Assembly (NCBI RefSeq): GCF_042657065.1
Contig: NZ_JBHSNF010000002.1
Coordinates: 62,001 to 126,000 of the forward strand
DNA: 64,000 bases
Origin: Rhodanobacter ginsengisoli
GTDB taxonomy: Bacteria > Pseudomonadota > Gammaproteobacteria > Xanthomonadales > Rhodanobacteraceae
Direction: 5' to 3'
In this document: positions 53,783-62,694 of the stretch, in pieces
Layout: every line of letters starts with the position of its first letter
How positions within the stretch are numbered: the stretch's first letter is position 1
Notes under the pieces: generated by a model
Databases searched by the model: none
The model's input: the letters and a program-made list of their open reading frames with translations, nothing else
Told to the model about the DNA's origin: nothing
Translations under genes and position numbers: made by a program

Positions 53783-54055
53783 CGACTTTCTCCTGCAATG
53801 AGACTGGCAGCAGCGGCTGCCGCCCGGTCAGCCTGCAACTGCGCCGAACGGATCAGCGTCGCTGCCGGCTAGCGTGTCGAGCCTGCCATCAGAACGACCC
53901 GCACCCGCAGGCCACGGGAAGTATTTCCGTTGTCGATGGTGAGTGGCTTGGATATCCGTGCGGGCCCACCACCGGCGAACACGCTCCCACCCACTGGCGA
54001 AGCGCGCCGCCTCGGCGTCATCGCGCGTGCCGCTGCGGCAACCCCGCCACATGAC

Positions 54056-54508
54056 TCAGCCCCGCATTGCCGGCGGGGTGTAGTCACAGGCACCCACGCG
54101 TTCGCCCTCGATCTGCGAGTCCAGGGTGATCGAGTGCCCCCGTTCCAGACCGACCATGTGGAACGAACCATGCACATCCCCGTTGGCCGACATGTGGAAC
54201 TTTCCGTCCCCGCTCATCGACATCGCCCCGCTGCATTGCATGTGGTAGCTCACGGTGCCACCACTGTGCCGCACGTTACTGACGGCGCAATCCTTGCGGT
54301 GCTGCATCCACTGCTCCGGATCGGGCAATTTGGCCGGACTGCACACCTCGCTCGTATGCGTCGTCGTCGGCATGGCCGGCAGTCCGGCCATCTGCATGTG
54401 CACCGTGGTGCTCATCTTCATCATGCTGCCGGGCTCTGTCGCCCAGGCCGAGGCGATGGCGAACAGCAGGCACAGGCCGGCCCAACGACGGGGGATACGA
54501 ATCTTCAT
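54056..54508 (-). CDS. Exported DUF3617 domain protein
   Basis: 150 residues: signal peptide (WAGLCLLFAIASAWATEPGS), then a Cys-rich DUF3617 domain (SEVCSPAKLPDPEQWMQHRK, CAVSNVRHSGGTVSYHMQCS) and DSQIEGERVGACDYTPP. Function unknown; the family is widespread in proteobacterial periplasm. GGGAG lies 6 bases before the ATG. A broken paralogue lies 1.9 kb away at 51.9-52.2 kb. Confidence 0.85.
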   Translation of the reverse strand: MKIRIPRRWAGLCLLFAIASAWATEPGSMMKMSTTVHMQMAGLPAMPTTTHTSEVCSPAKLPDPEQWMQHRKDCAVSNVRHSGGTVSYHMQCSGAMSMSGDGKFHMSANGDVHGSFHMVGLERGHSITLDSQIEGERVGACDYTPPAMRG

Positions 54509-54607
54509 GACGAGCTCCCATGGGTAATCCACTGTGGGTCGGGGGCGCCGGCCGGTAGCCGGCACTTTACGCCGACGTCGTGCGGAGGCAATACCGGCGC
54601 TCCGATC

Positions 54608-54859
54608 CGCAAGTCGAACTACCTGGCGAGGCTCATCGGCGCACCGATGCAGCTCGCGGCAGCCTGCTACCCGATCAACAGCTTTGCCCTGCTGCCTGCC
54701 CCCGCGTTCGAAGGCGGGATCTTCCCGGCGATCCTGCTGCCCTGCCTCATCGCGGAGCCGTCGTTCGCCCTGTGGCTGATGCTGAAAGGCGTGAACGTCA
54801 CGGAGTGGACGAAGCGCGCAGACGCGAGCCCGGCGATCGCGTCACCGACGGAAATCTGA
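54608..54859 (+). pseudogene. Fragment of a DUF4386-type membrane protein
   Basis: An open C-terminal piece, YLARLIGAPMQLAAACYPIN, then INSFALLPAP, LLPCLIAEPSFALWLMLKG and VNVTEWTKRAD, resembles the last helices of DUF4386 proteins (which are about 230 residues). No start or N-terminal helices are seen, so this is most likely a truncated remnant. Its spacing next to the DUF3617 gene fits an area of gene decay. Confidence 0.55.
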
Positions 54860-54893
54860 ATCCACCCGACCGAATCGTTCGGAGGCTGCCCCG

Positions 54894-55094
54894 TCAAATG
54901 ATGTGAAAGATCCAGTGCAGCGTGACCAGCACGAGCACTTCGGCAAACACAAACACGAAAAAGCCGACACAGAACCTGCCCACCGGCTTTTCGATCCAGA
55001 GCTTGTAGGAACCTTTGGCAGGACCCGCAGCGAGATCGGCGCCGCCGGTTGAAAGCCCCGTCATCTCGCGCTCTTCAGCGTTTGCCACATTCAT
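54894..55094 (-). CDS. Small membrane protein, unknown function
   Basis: 66 residues: a hydrophilic N-terminus (MNVANAEEREMTGLSTGG) and a single C-terminal helix (FCVGFFVFVFAEVLVLVTLH), probably tail-anchored. No family recognised. GGGG/GACG-type ribosome site is weak. Lies convergent with the DUF4386 fragment. Confidence 0.6.
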   Translation of the reverse strand: MNVANAEEREMTGLSTGGADLAAGPAKGSYKLWIEKPVGRFCVGFFVFVFAEVLVLVTLHWIFHII

Positions 55095-55306
55095 ACTCGT
55101 CCCCCTGACCGATGGTAATCGCTTCCCAACCATAAAGCCCGGAGATACGCCAAGGCAATTTCAGGCAGAGGCGGACGGTTACGCCATGCCAGATTGTCGT
55201 TGTCGCGCATAGCGACCCGCGGGTCATGCCGGCCAATCAAGCCCCTGCCCGTCCCAAAGCCGGTGCCGGATGACCCCGATCTCCCCTTGCTCCCCAAGGG
55301 GCTACC

Positions 55307-56209
55307 ATGCGGGAACTGCACCTGCACAGCACAACGACCGGGCGCCAAGAATCCGGGAATACCATGATCACCAAGCTGCCTCCCCTCGCTGAAATGCTCG
55401 ACCTGATCCCCGATGCGATCTGCGTCGTCGATGCCGAGGGCTGTTTCCTGCTCGTCAATGCGAGCTTCGAGCGCATCTTCGGCTACACCCCCGAGGAGGT
55501 GCTTGGCCGGCCAATATTCGAACTGGTCCATCCCGATGACCGCGCCGCGACCGTGCAGCAGGCCGAACAGGTGATGACCGGCGCGCTGCAGCGCCATTTC
55601 CGCAATCGCTACGTCCACAAGAACGGTCACAGCCTGGACATCCAGTGGTCGGCCCACTGGCTGCCCGACCACGGCGTGCGCATCGGGGTGGGCCGCGAGG
55701 TGACCGAGCTGCGCCGCGTCGAGCGCGAACTCGAGCACCGCGCGAGCCACGATCCGTTGACCGGATTGCCCAACCGCCACCGGCTGCAGGGAGCGCTGCA
55801 ATCCGCCATCGCGCATGCGATGCAGGCGGATGAGGGCCTGGCCGTGCTCTACCTGGATCTTGACGGCTTCAAGGGTGCCAACGATCGCGGCGGGCACGAC
55901 GCCGGCGACCATGTGTTGCGCGAGGTCGCAAAACGCCTGCAGCAAGGCCTTCGGCAGGGCGACCTCGTCGCTCGCGTGGGTGGTGACGAGTTTGTCGTGT
56001 TGCTGCCCGGCTGCCGCAATGCAGCGGCAGCCGGCGGAGTCGCCGATGGCCTGCGCGCCCGTCTGAGTCCACCCTACGTGCTGCCCGACGGTCTGTTCCG
56101 GCTGGATGCCAGCGTCGGGATCGCCTGCTTTCCGGAGGACGGAAGCGACCCGGCCGTCCTGCTCGCGCACGCCGACCGCGCGATGTATGCAGCCAAGCGC
56201 CAGCGCTAG
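55307..56209 (+). CDS. PAS-GGDEF diguanylate cyclase
   Basis: 300 residues. PAS domain (about 25-125, MLDLIPDAICVVDAEGCFLL, GYTPEEVLGRPIFELVHPDD) followed by a GGDEF domain with the catalytic loop VARVGGDEFVVLLPGC (intact G-G-D-E-F). Makes c-di-GMP from two GTP. No EAL domain or I-site Arg-x-x-Asp is obvious. AAGGGG lies 6 bases before the ATG at 55307; a downstream Met at 55364 is an alternative. c-di-GMP could act on biofilm or fibre genes. Confidence 0.93.
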   Translation: MRELHLHSTTTGRQESGNTMITKLPPLAEMLDLIPDAICVVDAEGCFLLVNASFERIFGYTPEEVLGRPIFELVHPDDRAATVQQAEQVMTGALQRHFRNRYVHKNGHSLDIQWSAHWLPDHGVRIGVGREVTELRRVERELEHRASHDPLTGLPNRHRLQGALQSAIAHAMQADEGLAVLYLDLDGFKGANDRGGHDAGDHVLREVAKRLQQGLRQGDLVARVGGDEFVVLLPGCRNAAAAGGVADGLRARLSPPYVLPDGLFRLDASVGIACFPEDGSDPAVLLAHADRAMYAAKRQR

Positions 56210-56520
56210 CGGCAATGCGCTGACGCCGACCTGCCGCGCGAGTTGACCGCGAACGCCGGGCGCCCTTCATTGTGCGCCCGCCCCATGGAGTTCGGTCAGG
56301 GCCTCCGAGTCCCGTGCATCAGCGAAGGTAGAACGACAGCAGCGACGTCGGCGGAACGAAGGGAGACGTCGCTGCCGGTCGGCAGCCCCGGCGGAAAGCG
56401 ATGAGCAACCCGCCGGGTCCGTAGCCATCAAACCCAGGAGGGTTCATCCCGCTCCTTGCGCTCCCTTGGCGCAATAATCCACCCGCAACCTCCGTGCGGC
56501 TTCCTTGGTGAGGCATCGAC
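56210..56520. other. 311-bp gap; one hairpin, no gene seen
   Basis: CCCCGGCGG...CCGCCGGG (about 56387-56423) forms an 8-9 bp stem with a 15-base loop. No riboswitch consensus fits it. Otherwise nothing recognisable. Confidence 0.4.
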
Positions 56521-57426
56521 ATGAAAGCGAAACGGGTGGTGTTCGTTCTGCTGCTGGGTACGGTCCTGGCCTCACCGGCAGCGACACCGACACCGAAGGC
56601 AGTCCGGATGACGACCGGCAACCTGTTCGACCCATCGCCCGCGCCGGATGGCCGGCGCATGGTGGTGATCGGCATGGTCGAAGGCAAGGAACAATTGTTC
56701 ATCACGGCACTGAACGGATCCCATGCGGTGCAGATCACGCACGGCGCGTGGGATCACGAAGACCCCGCCTGGTCGCCGGATGGCCGACGCATCGCGCTGG
56801 TGTCCAGACAGGGCGGCGGTGAAACCATCGTCACCATCGATCCGGACGGCCATCACCTCGTGCGTATCTCGCCGACCTCGCGACGGGCCATTCATCCGAG
56901 CTGGTCGCGCGATTCGAAACAGTTGTTCTACTGCACCGACGACGACCTGCACCCGCCGAAGAAGAACACATCGGAAATCTACGCAGCCGATGTCGCGACC
57001 GGCGCGATCAGGCCGGTGATCAGTGGCGGCGTGAATACTTACCCGAACCTGTCGCCGGATGGCCGGCACATCGTGTTTCGCCGCATGCTCGGCGAGACGA
57101 ATTCCGAGGTGTTCGTTGCCGACAGCGACGGCAGCCACGCGGCAAACCTGACCCGCAATCCGGCATTCGACGGCTGGCCCGCGTGGTCGCCGGATGGGCA
57201 GCACATCGCCTTCGCCTCCAATCGCGCGGGTGGGCCACAGGTCTACAAGATCTACGTCATGGCGGCCGACGGTTCCGGCGTCAGGCTGGTGGCCGAATCC
57301 GACGGTCGTGGCACCGCGCCGAAATGGACACCCGACGGTCGCAGCATCCTGTTCACCATCTGCAAGCGCGCGGGTACCGGTTTCGATTGCGAGGTGTATC
57401 GGGCTCCTTCAGCCGAGCAGCCCTGA
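56521..57426 (+). CDS. Exported TolB-like beta-propeller protein
   Basis: 301 residues with a signal peptide (VVFVLLLGTVLASPAATPTP) and repeated WD40/PD40-type units, each with WSPDGRRIA-like motifs (for example DPAWSPDGRRIALVS, PSWSRDSKQLFY, PNLSPDGRHIVFR, PAWSPDGQHIAFASNRAG). That is a six-bladed periplasmic propeller, similar to TolB's C-terminal domain but without TolB's N-terminal part. Role unknown. Runs in the same direction as the TIR gene downstream, with a 359-bp gap. Confidence 0.82.
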   Translation: MKAKRVVFVLLLGTVLASPAATPTPKAVRMTTGNLFDPSPAPDGRRMVVIGMVEGKEQLFITALNGSHAVQITHGAWDHEDPAWSPDGRRIALVSRQGGGETIVTIDPDGHHLVRISPTSRRAIHPSWSRDSKQLFYCTDDDLHPPKKNTSEIYAADVATGAIRPVISGGVNTYPNLSPDGRHIVFRRMLGETNSEVFVADSDGSHAANLTRNPAFDGWPAWSPDGQHIAFASNRAGGPQVYKIYVMAADGSGVRLVAESDGRGTAPKWTPDGRSILFTICKRAGTGFDCEVYRAPSAEQP

Positions 57427-57785
57427 CATCTTCCCGGCCGACGGCCGTCGAGGCCTCCCGCTCCATCGTGTGGCGGCATCGAACGCATGGCGAAGCCCGG
57501 TTTCCCGCTGCCTGGACCACGAGGTGCGCTTCGGTCGATGAAAGCAGTGCGCCGCCACCGGCGATCTGCACGACATCCCGGGTCGAACTGGAATTGGGTA
57601 TGCCATTGCAAAACCACCGCAGCGTGAGGATGATGTACCGATCGTCAGGGGCGATGACAATCTCGGTGGGCCAACACGGATTCGAGCCACCAGGGCGATG
57701 GCGATGCGAAAGCACTGAGCGGCTTTGCGTCGTGTCTTGAGGAGTTGAGCGCAGTCATGCCCAGATTGATAGCGGGCTGTCGTGC
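57427..57785. other. 359-bp gap, no gene seen
   Basis: Open frames on both strands are short and unlike proteins. A minus-strand GGTGGCTCGAATCC looks superficially like a tRNA T-arm but no cloverleaf forms around it. Confidence 0.4.
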
Positions 57786-59900
57786 ATGAACGCGGCCGGA
57801 CGCTACCGCGCGTTCATCAGCTATAGCCACAGCGATGCACCGGTGGCAGGCTGGCTCCATCGCAGCCTGGAAGGCTACCGCGTCCCGAAATTCCTGCGCG
57901 GCAGCATGGGCGAGTTCGGTACGGTGCCGGATCGGCTGCAGCCCATCTTTCGCGATCGCGAAGAGCTCGCCAGTGCCGGTGCGCTGGGGGAGCGACTGCA
58001 ACAGGCGCTGGCCGAGTCGGAGGCGTTGCTGGTCATCTGCTCGCCGGATGCGGCGTGTTCGCACTGGGTCAACGAAGAAATCCTGGCGTTCAAGCGACTT
58101 GGCCGCAGTGATCGCATCTACTGCCTGATCGTTGCCGGCGAACCGAATGCCGGCGACGCACGCGAATGTTTTCCTCCGGCCTTGCGGTTCGAAATCGAAC
58201 CCGACGGTCGACTCGGTCAACGCTCCGCCGAGCCGATTGCCGCCGACATCCGGCCGGGCCAGGATGGCAAGGGCCTGGCTCGGCTCAAGCTGCTCGCCGG
58301 CTTGCTCGGCATCGATCTCGACAAGCTCCGAAAACGTGAGGCACAAAGGCGACATCGACGCATGCTGGCGATCGTGGCGGCATCGATGACCGGCATGACC
58401 ATCGCGCTGGCGCTGGCGGGCATGGCATGGATCGCGCGCAACGATGCACAGCGTCGCCAGATGCAGGCCGAGAGCCTGCTCGGATACATGCTGGGCGACT
58501 TGCGCCAGAAGCTTGATGACAGCAGCCAGGTCGCGTCGATGGACAGCGTCAGTGACAAGCTCCTGGGCTATTTCGCCAGCCTCGATCCACGCGATCTCAA
58601 CGATGAAGTCCTGACACAGCAGGCGCAGGCGCTGACCCAGATCGGCCAGGTTCGATTGCGCCAGGCGCGCTACCCGGAGGCGCTGGCCAGCTTCAAGAAT
58701 GCCTACCGGCGCAGCAAGGCATTGGCCGACAGGCATCCGGGAAACGGGGATCGTCTGTTCGACCGGGGCCAGGCGGAATACTGGGTGGGTTACGTCTATT
58801 GGCAAAGTCGCGATCTCGAGGCCGCGCAGACGTGGCTGACCCGTTACCGCGATACCTGCCGGACGGTGTATGCGATGGATCCCAAGCGGGTCGAATGGCA
58901 GCACGAGCTGGCGTATGGGGACAGCAATCTCGCCGTGCTGGAACTCGATCGGGGGCAGCTGCAACAGGCGAGCGAAGGTTTCCTGCGCTCGCTCGGCATG
59001 CTCGAGACGATTCTTGCCAGGACACCCGACGACCCGCAGCTGCTCATGGAGGTCGCCGATCAGATCTCATGGCAGGGCAACGTGGAGGAGCAGTCCGGGC
59101 ATCTCCAGCAGGCCCTGGTGCTGGCCGCCACGAAATCGGGAATGCTGCAGGATCTGGTGGCCTCGCAGCCCAGCGATCCGAATTGGCAGGCGCAATTGTC
59201 GATTGCCGAGACGATGCAATCCGAACGGTTGCGGATCCTGGGCGATTACGCCCGGGCTGAAGCCGTCGCCTCGGATGCGGTGGGGCGCATGCGCCGGCTC
59301 ACGGCCGGCGACCCGGCCAACAAGGACTGGGCCGAAACGCATTTGCATGCGCTCACGCTGCGGGCCGTGGCGCGCATGGCCGGGGGCAAGCCGGCGTCGG
59401 CTCGCGACGACCTGGCGCTGGCGCAGCCGCTGATGGACGCCGTGGCCCATGTCAAGAGCGCCAATCGGTTCGTCCGCAGGGACATCATCGACGTACTGAC
59501 GTTGCGCGCCATGCTGGCCTTGCAAGGCGGCGATCACGCCTCCACCCTCGCCGCCGCCAATGCCTTGCAGGCGCAGTCCCAGGGCCAGTCGCCGCTCGAT
59601 TCTCCCGAGGCGGTGGGCCGCCATGCACTGGCCGAGGTGCTGATCGGCATGGCCGCGACCGATGCCGGCCGGCCGGCCGATGCAACCGCCCATTTCAGCG
59701 CTGCCCGCCGGCTGCTGACACCGCGGGTGCATGGCTCGCGCTACTGGCGCGTGCTCGACCCCTGGGCACGCCTTTCGCTGCTTGCCGGGGACCCGGCCGA
59801 AGGTACGCGAGTCCAGGCGCAACTGACTGGCTTCGGCTATGTGCCGTCGATGCCGTGGCCCGGGGCAGGACCCGAGAGCGGCTTGAAGAGCGAAAGATGA
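57786..59900 (+). CDS. TIR-domain protein with a membrane helix and TPR repeats
   Basis: 704 residues. N-terminal TIR domain (about 1-140) with box 1 RYRAFISYSHSDAPVAG and the helix carrying the likely catalytic Glu97 in CSHWVNEEILAFKRLGRS; then a single membrane helix (about 203-222, MLAIVAASMTGMTIALALAG), so the TIR lies on the cytosolic side. The rest, about 480 residues, is helical TPR-like (YPEALASFKNAYRRSKALAD and later units). Bacterial TIR proteins can be NADases in anti-phage defence or scaffolds; which applies here is open. No effector or cassette partner is adjacent. Confidence 0.87.
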   Translation: MNAAGRYRAFISYSHSDAPVAGWLHRSLEGYRVPKFLRGSMGEFGTVPDRLQPIFRDREELASAGALGERLQQALAESEALLVICSPDAACSHWVNEEILAFKRLGRSDRIYCLIVAGEPNAGDARECFPPALRFEIEPDGRLGQRSAEPIAADIRPGQDGKGLARLKLLAGLLGIDLDKLRKREAQRRHRRMLAIVAASMTGMTIALALAGMAWIARNDAQRRQMQAESLLGYMLGDLRQKLDDSSQVASMDSVSDKLLGYFASLDPRDLNDEVLTQQAQALTQIGQVRLRQARYPEALASFKNAYRRSKALADRHPGNGDRLFDRGQAEYWVGYVYWQSRDLEAAQTWLTRYRDTCRTVYAMDPKRVEWQHELAYGDSNLAVLELDRGQLQQASEGFLRSLGMLETILARTPDDPQLLMEVADQISWQGNVEEQSGHLQQALVLAATKSGMLQDLVASQPSDPNWQAQLSIAETMQSERLRILGDYARAEAVASDAVGRMRRLTAGDPANKDWAETHLHALTLRAVARMAGGKPASARDDLALAQPLMDAVAHVKSANRFVRRDIIDVLTLRAMLALQGGDHASTLAAANALQAQSQGQSPLDSPEAVGRHALAEVLIGMAATDAGRPADATAHFSAARRLLTPRVHGSRYWRVLDPWARLSLLAGDPAEGTRVQAQLTGFGYVPSMPWPGAGPESGLKSER

Positions 59901-60036
59901 ATGGCGTGCAGACCCCCGTCCGCACGATGCGATGGCCTCCCGGGGCCAGACCGGTTACCTGAAATGACACGAGGGAATGAACCACCTCATCGATGTTCCA
60001 CCACCAAGCCACCACGACGACATAGGGAGACGCGCC

Positions 60037-60495
60037 ATGAAAAAGATCATCCTGACGGCAGCAGTCCTGATCGGTTCCTCCATGGGAAGTGCATTCGCGC
60101 AGGGCAGTCCGATCATCAACCTGAGCGTGCGTGACACGCCTTCGAATGGCCCGGATGGTTACACCGACGTCGACGCCTGCGGCATGACCTACAGCTACAG
60201 GTATTCCGGTGGCAGCGGCAGGGGTGGCGACGTGATATTCACCAAACGCGGAAAAGTCACCATCGTGCTCAAGCTGAATGACGCATCGCCAAGCAATCGA
60301 CGCTACACCTTTGGCGACGTCATGTTCGAGGGAGACGACAATGACCAGCTTTCCTGGTCGGGCAGCGCCCCGACCAGCGGGGTGATTCACGACACGAATG
60401 ATGCCGTGCAGACGGCCAGCTACAAAGTGATGGTGGACGACTCGACCAAGGCCGACTGCTCGATCCCGTGCGATCCGAAGATCATCAATCGGTAG
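60037..60495 (+). CDS. Small exported protein, unknown function
   Basis: 152 residues: signal peptide (ILTAAVLIGSSMGSAFAQGS), then a beta-rich mature part (YTDVDACGMTYSYRYSGGSG, GKVTIVLKLND) ending in a Cys pair (ADCSIPCDPKIINR) that may form a disulfide. No family recognised. GGGAG lies ahead of the ATG. Unlinked by overlap to the TIR gene. Confidence 0.75.
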   Translation: MKKIILTAAVLIGSSMGSAFAQGSPIINLSVRDTPSNGPDGYTDVDACGMTYSYRYSGGSGRGGDVIFTKRGKVTIVLKLNDASPSNRRYTFGDVMFEGDDNDQLSWSGSAPTSGVIHDTNDAVQTASYKVMVDDSTKADCSIPCDPKIINR

Positions 60496-60843
60496 CGACG
60501 CAGCGGAGCCGGGTCCGCTGGGAAACGTGCTCCCGGCGCGCTCGACACGATTCGGACTGGAGCTGCGGACCGAGCCGTCCTGCCAGCTCCGATCCGGGTC
60601 GGCGCGTCCCGATTCCCGATCGGTCCGCTCACCTGCCCGATCGCGCCGCCTGGTGCTCAAATGCGTAGAAGCACAGACATGGTGCATGCGGGCAATTCCT
60701 GGTTGCGGCGCCCCCCTGGGTCAGGGTCGACTTGTGTGGGGATCCAGTGGAGGGGAAAGTGCACTCAGACCGCTTCGATACGGATGCCCCGGCCTTGATC
60801 GAGGTCAAGACGAACGGCGATATCGCGGAATAAGCTTTCTCAT
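60496..60843. other. 348-bp gap carrying the upstream control of the copper genes
   Basis: No gene supported. The last 50 bases contain an FNR/ANR-type dyad (60795-60808) and an AT-rich stretch that may be the promoter for the CopL-like gene. Confidence 0.6.
60795..60808 (+). promoter_or_regulatory. FNR/ANR-type binding site upstream of the copper genes
   Basis: TTGAT-CGAG-GTCAA matches TTGATNNNNATCAA with one mismatch. It is centred about 42 bases before the CopL-like ATG, the position of a class II activator if transcription begins at or near the start codon. Confidence 0.5.
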
Positions 60844-61245
60844 ATGCCACGGACCTTCCACATGCCTCGCACACCGCGCCACTACCTGTTCTGGTTGGTG
60901 GTGGTGGTGTTGCTGTGGCAGCAGATGGCATTGGCGGCAAGCGCCTGCGCCATGTCCGTGCCCGACATGGTTGCAGCCGAAACGTCGGCGTCGCAGCCGG
61001 CCTGCATGAGTGGCATGCCGGGGCATGCCGACCGGCTCATGTGTGCCCAGCACTGCACAGGGGGCACCCCGGTCCAGTCCGATGCACGATCGCCGAACGT
61101 GCCGGGCTCGCTGCTTCCGCCGCTGGCGCCGGTCGCCCTGGCCGTCGTCATGTTGCCACGCACCGGGGCGTCGTTTGCCTCGGTGGATCAGGGGCATGTC
61201 TTTCGCCCCCCGCTCAGATTGTTGTTCTGCTCCCTGCTGATCTAG
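60844..61245 (+). CDS. CopL-like metal-binding membrane/exported protein
   Basis: 133 residues: hydrophobic N-terminal signal/anchor (YLFWLVVVVLLWQQMALAAS), then Cys/Met-rich mature part (SACAMSVPDMVAAETSASQP; ACMSGMPGHADRLMCAQHC) and a second hydrophobic stretch. The Cys/Met/His spacing and position ahead of a CusC-type gene resemble CopL of Xanthomonas copper operons; family membership is tentative. It probably binds or senses Cu. Confidence 0.6.
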   Translation: MPRTFHMPRTPRHYLFWLVVVVLLWQQMALAASACAMSVPDMVAAETSASQPACMSGMPGHADRLMCAQHCTGGTPVQSDARSPNVPGSLLPPLAPVALAVVMLPRTGASFASVDQGHVFRPPLRLLFCSLLI

Positions 61246-61323
61246 CACTCGCCATCTTCATCGTGTCGGGCTCGCGCCCGTGAGGGTGCGGCGAACTTCG
61301 CAAGATGGCGGGAGTGTTCACTC

Positions 61324-62694
61324 ATGTTGTCGATTTTTTCTATCCGGCGTTTGCAGACGCCGGCGCTTGCTGTGCTCCTGGCGGGAGTCACGGCGATGGT
61401 GCCGATGGCTCATGTCGAAGCCACCGTTGCCGTGCGCCCCGCCAGGGGCAGCAGCCCTCCCGAAGGCGCGGCACAGACATCTGCCGCAGGGCTCTCGGCC
61501 GACGTGCTGGTGCAGCACGTGCTGCAACGCAACCCGGGCATCGAGGCGATGCAGGCCGCTGCCGATGCGGCCGGCGCCCGGATCGAGTCCGCCGGCGCGC
61601 TGGATGACCCGATGGTCAGCTATGCGGTGGCACCCGACACGGCAGGCGGCCCGCGTCAGGGACTCAACCAGAACGTGCAGATCAGCCAGCGTTTCCCCTG
61701 GCCGGGCACCCTGGATTTGCGTACTCGAGTGGCGACGGCCGAAGCGGAGTCGGCCGACCAGCAGGTGGCCGACCTGCGCCTGCGGCTGACCGCGCTGGCA
61801 CGAGCGGATTACGCCCAGTGGTATTACGTGCATCGCGCGCTCGCCATCAATGCCGAGAACACGCGGTTGGTGACGCATCTGCGTGGAGTTGCGGAAGCGG
61901 CCTACGCCTCCGGGCAATCGCCGCAACAGGACGTCCTGCAGGCGGAAGTGGGATTGGTTCGCCTGCAGAACCAGGCCTTGGAACTCAAGCGCCTGCAACG
62001 CACGGTACAGGCGAAGATCAACACCCTGCAGAACCTCGATCCGGACACCGCCGTGCCCGCGCCGGTCGAGCTGCCGCGGGAGGCGCCGCTGCCGACTTCC
62101 GCCGCACTCCAGGATGCGGCGCTGGCGCGTTACCCGATGCTGCGGAGCCTCGATGCACGTGTCGACGCGAGCCGTGGCCAGGTCGATCTGGCGCACAAGA
62201 ACGCCCTGCCGCACGTCAGCCTGCTGGCCGGCTACAACAGCCTGATGGACATGCCGGCCAAGCGACTGACGGTCGGTGTCGCGATCAACATTCCGTTCGG
62301 CGGCAACCATCGCGGCGAGGTGAGCGAGGCCAATGCACGCCTGCACGAGAGCGAAGCAAGACGGGCCGATGCGCGCAACCAGTTACTGAGCAATCTCGAG
62401 CAGACTCGCGCGACCGCGGTCCAGGCGGTCGCCACTATCCAGCTTTACAACGGCAAGATGCTGCCGTTGATCAGGCTCAACATGCAGGCAGCCGAGGCCG
62501 ACTACAGCAATGGTTCGGGTACGGGCGATTTCCTGAAACTGATCACCGCCCAGCAGCAGTACCTGATGGCCGAACTGGAGCTGGCGCGCGCGCGTGCGGA
62601 TTTCTATACCCAGCTGGCCTCCCTCAACTATCAGACGGGCGGTGCGATCTGGCCCTCCCCGCTGCCTGCCACTTCGCGAAATACGACGCCATGA
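61324..62694 (+). CDS. TolC-family outer-membrane channel of a metal efflux pump (CusC/CzcC-like)
   Basis: 456 residues with a signal peptide (ALAVLLAGVTAMVPMAHVEA) and two OEP repeats of long helices (DVLVQHVLQRNPGIEAMQAA; LLSNLEQTRATAVQAVATIQ). No lipobox Cys. With the adaptor encoded next it is the outer-membrane exit for copper or silver. Its stop overlaps the ATG of the next gene by four bases (ATGA). Confidence 0.9.
   Translation: MLSIFSIRRLQTPALAVLLAGVTAMVPMAHVEATVAVRPARGSSPPEGAAQTSAAGLSADVLVQHVLQRNPGIEAMQAAADAAGARIESAGALDDPMVSYAVAPDTAGGPRQGLNQNVQISQRFPWPGTLDLRTRVATAEAESADQQVADLRLRLTALARADYAQWYYVHRALAINAENTRLVTHLRGVAEAAYASGQSPQQDVLQAEVGLVRLQNQALELKRLQRTVQAKINTLQNLDPDTAVPAPVELPREAPLPTSAALQDAALARYPMLRSLDARVDASRGQVDLAHKNALPHVSLLAGYNSLMDMPAKRLTVGVAINIPFGGNHRGEVSEANARLHESEARRADARNQLLSNLEQTRATAVQAVATIQLYNGKMLPLIRLNMQAAEADYSNGSGTGDFLKLITAQQQYLMAELELARARADFYTQLASLNYQTGGAIWPSPLPATSRNTTP

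Noticed and set aside
56387..56423. Hairpin upstream of the TolB-like gene, considered as a riboswitch
   Set aside because: It matches no consensus I know (c-di-GMP, cobalamin, SAM, glycine and others were considered).
57655..57690. tRNA-like T-arm GGTGGCTCGAATCC on the minus strand
   Set aside because: No acceptor stem, D-arm or anticodon arm could be paired around it.
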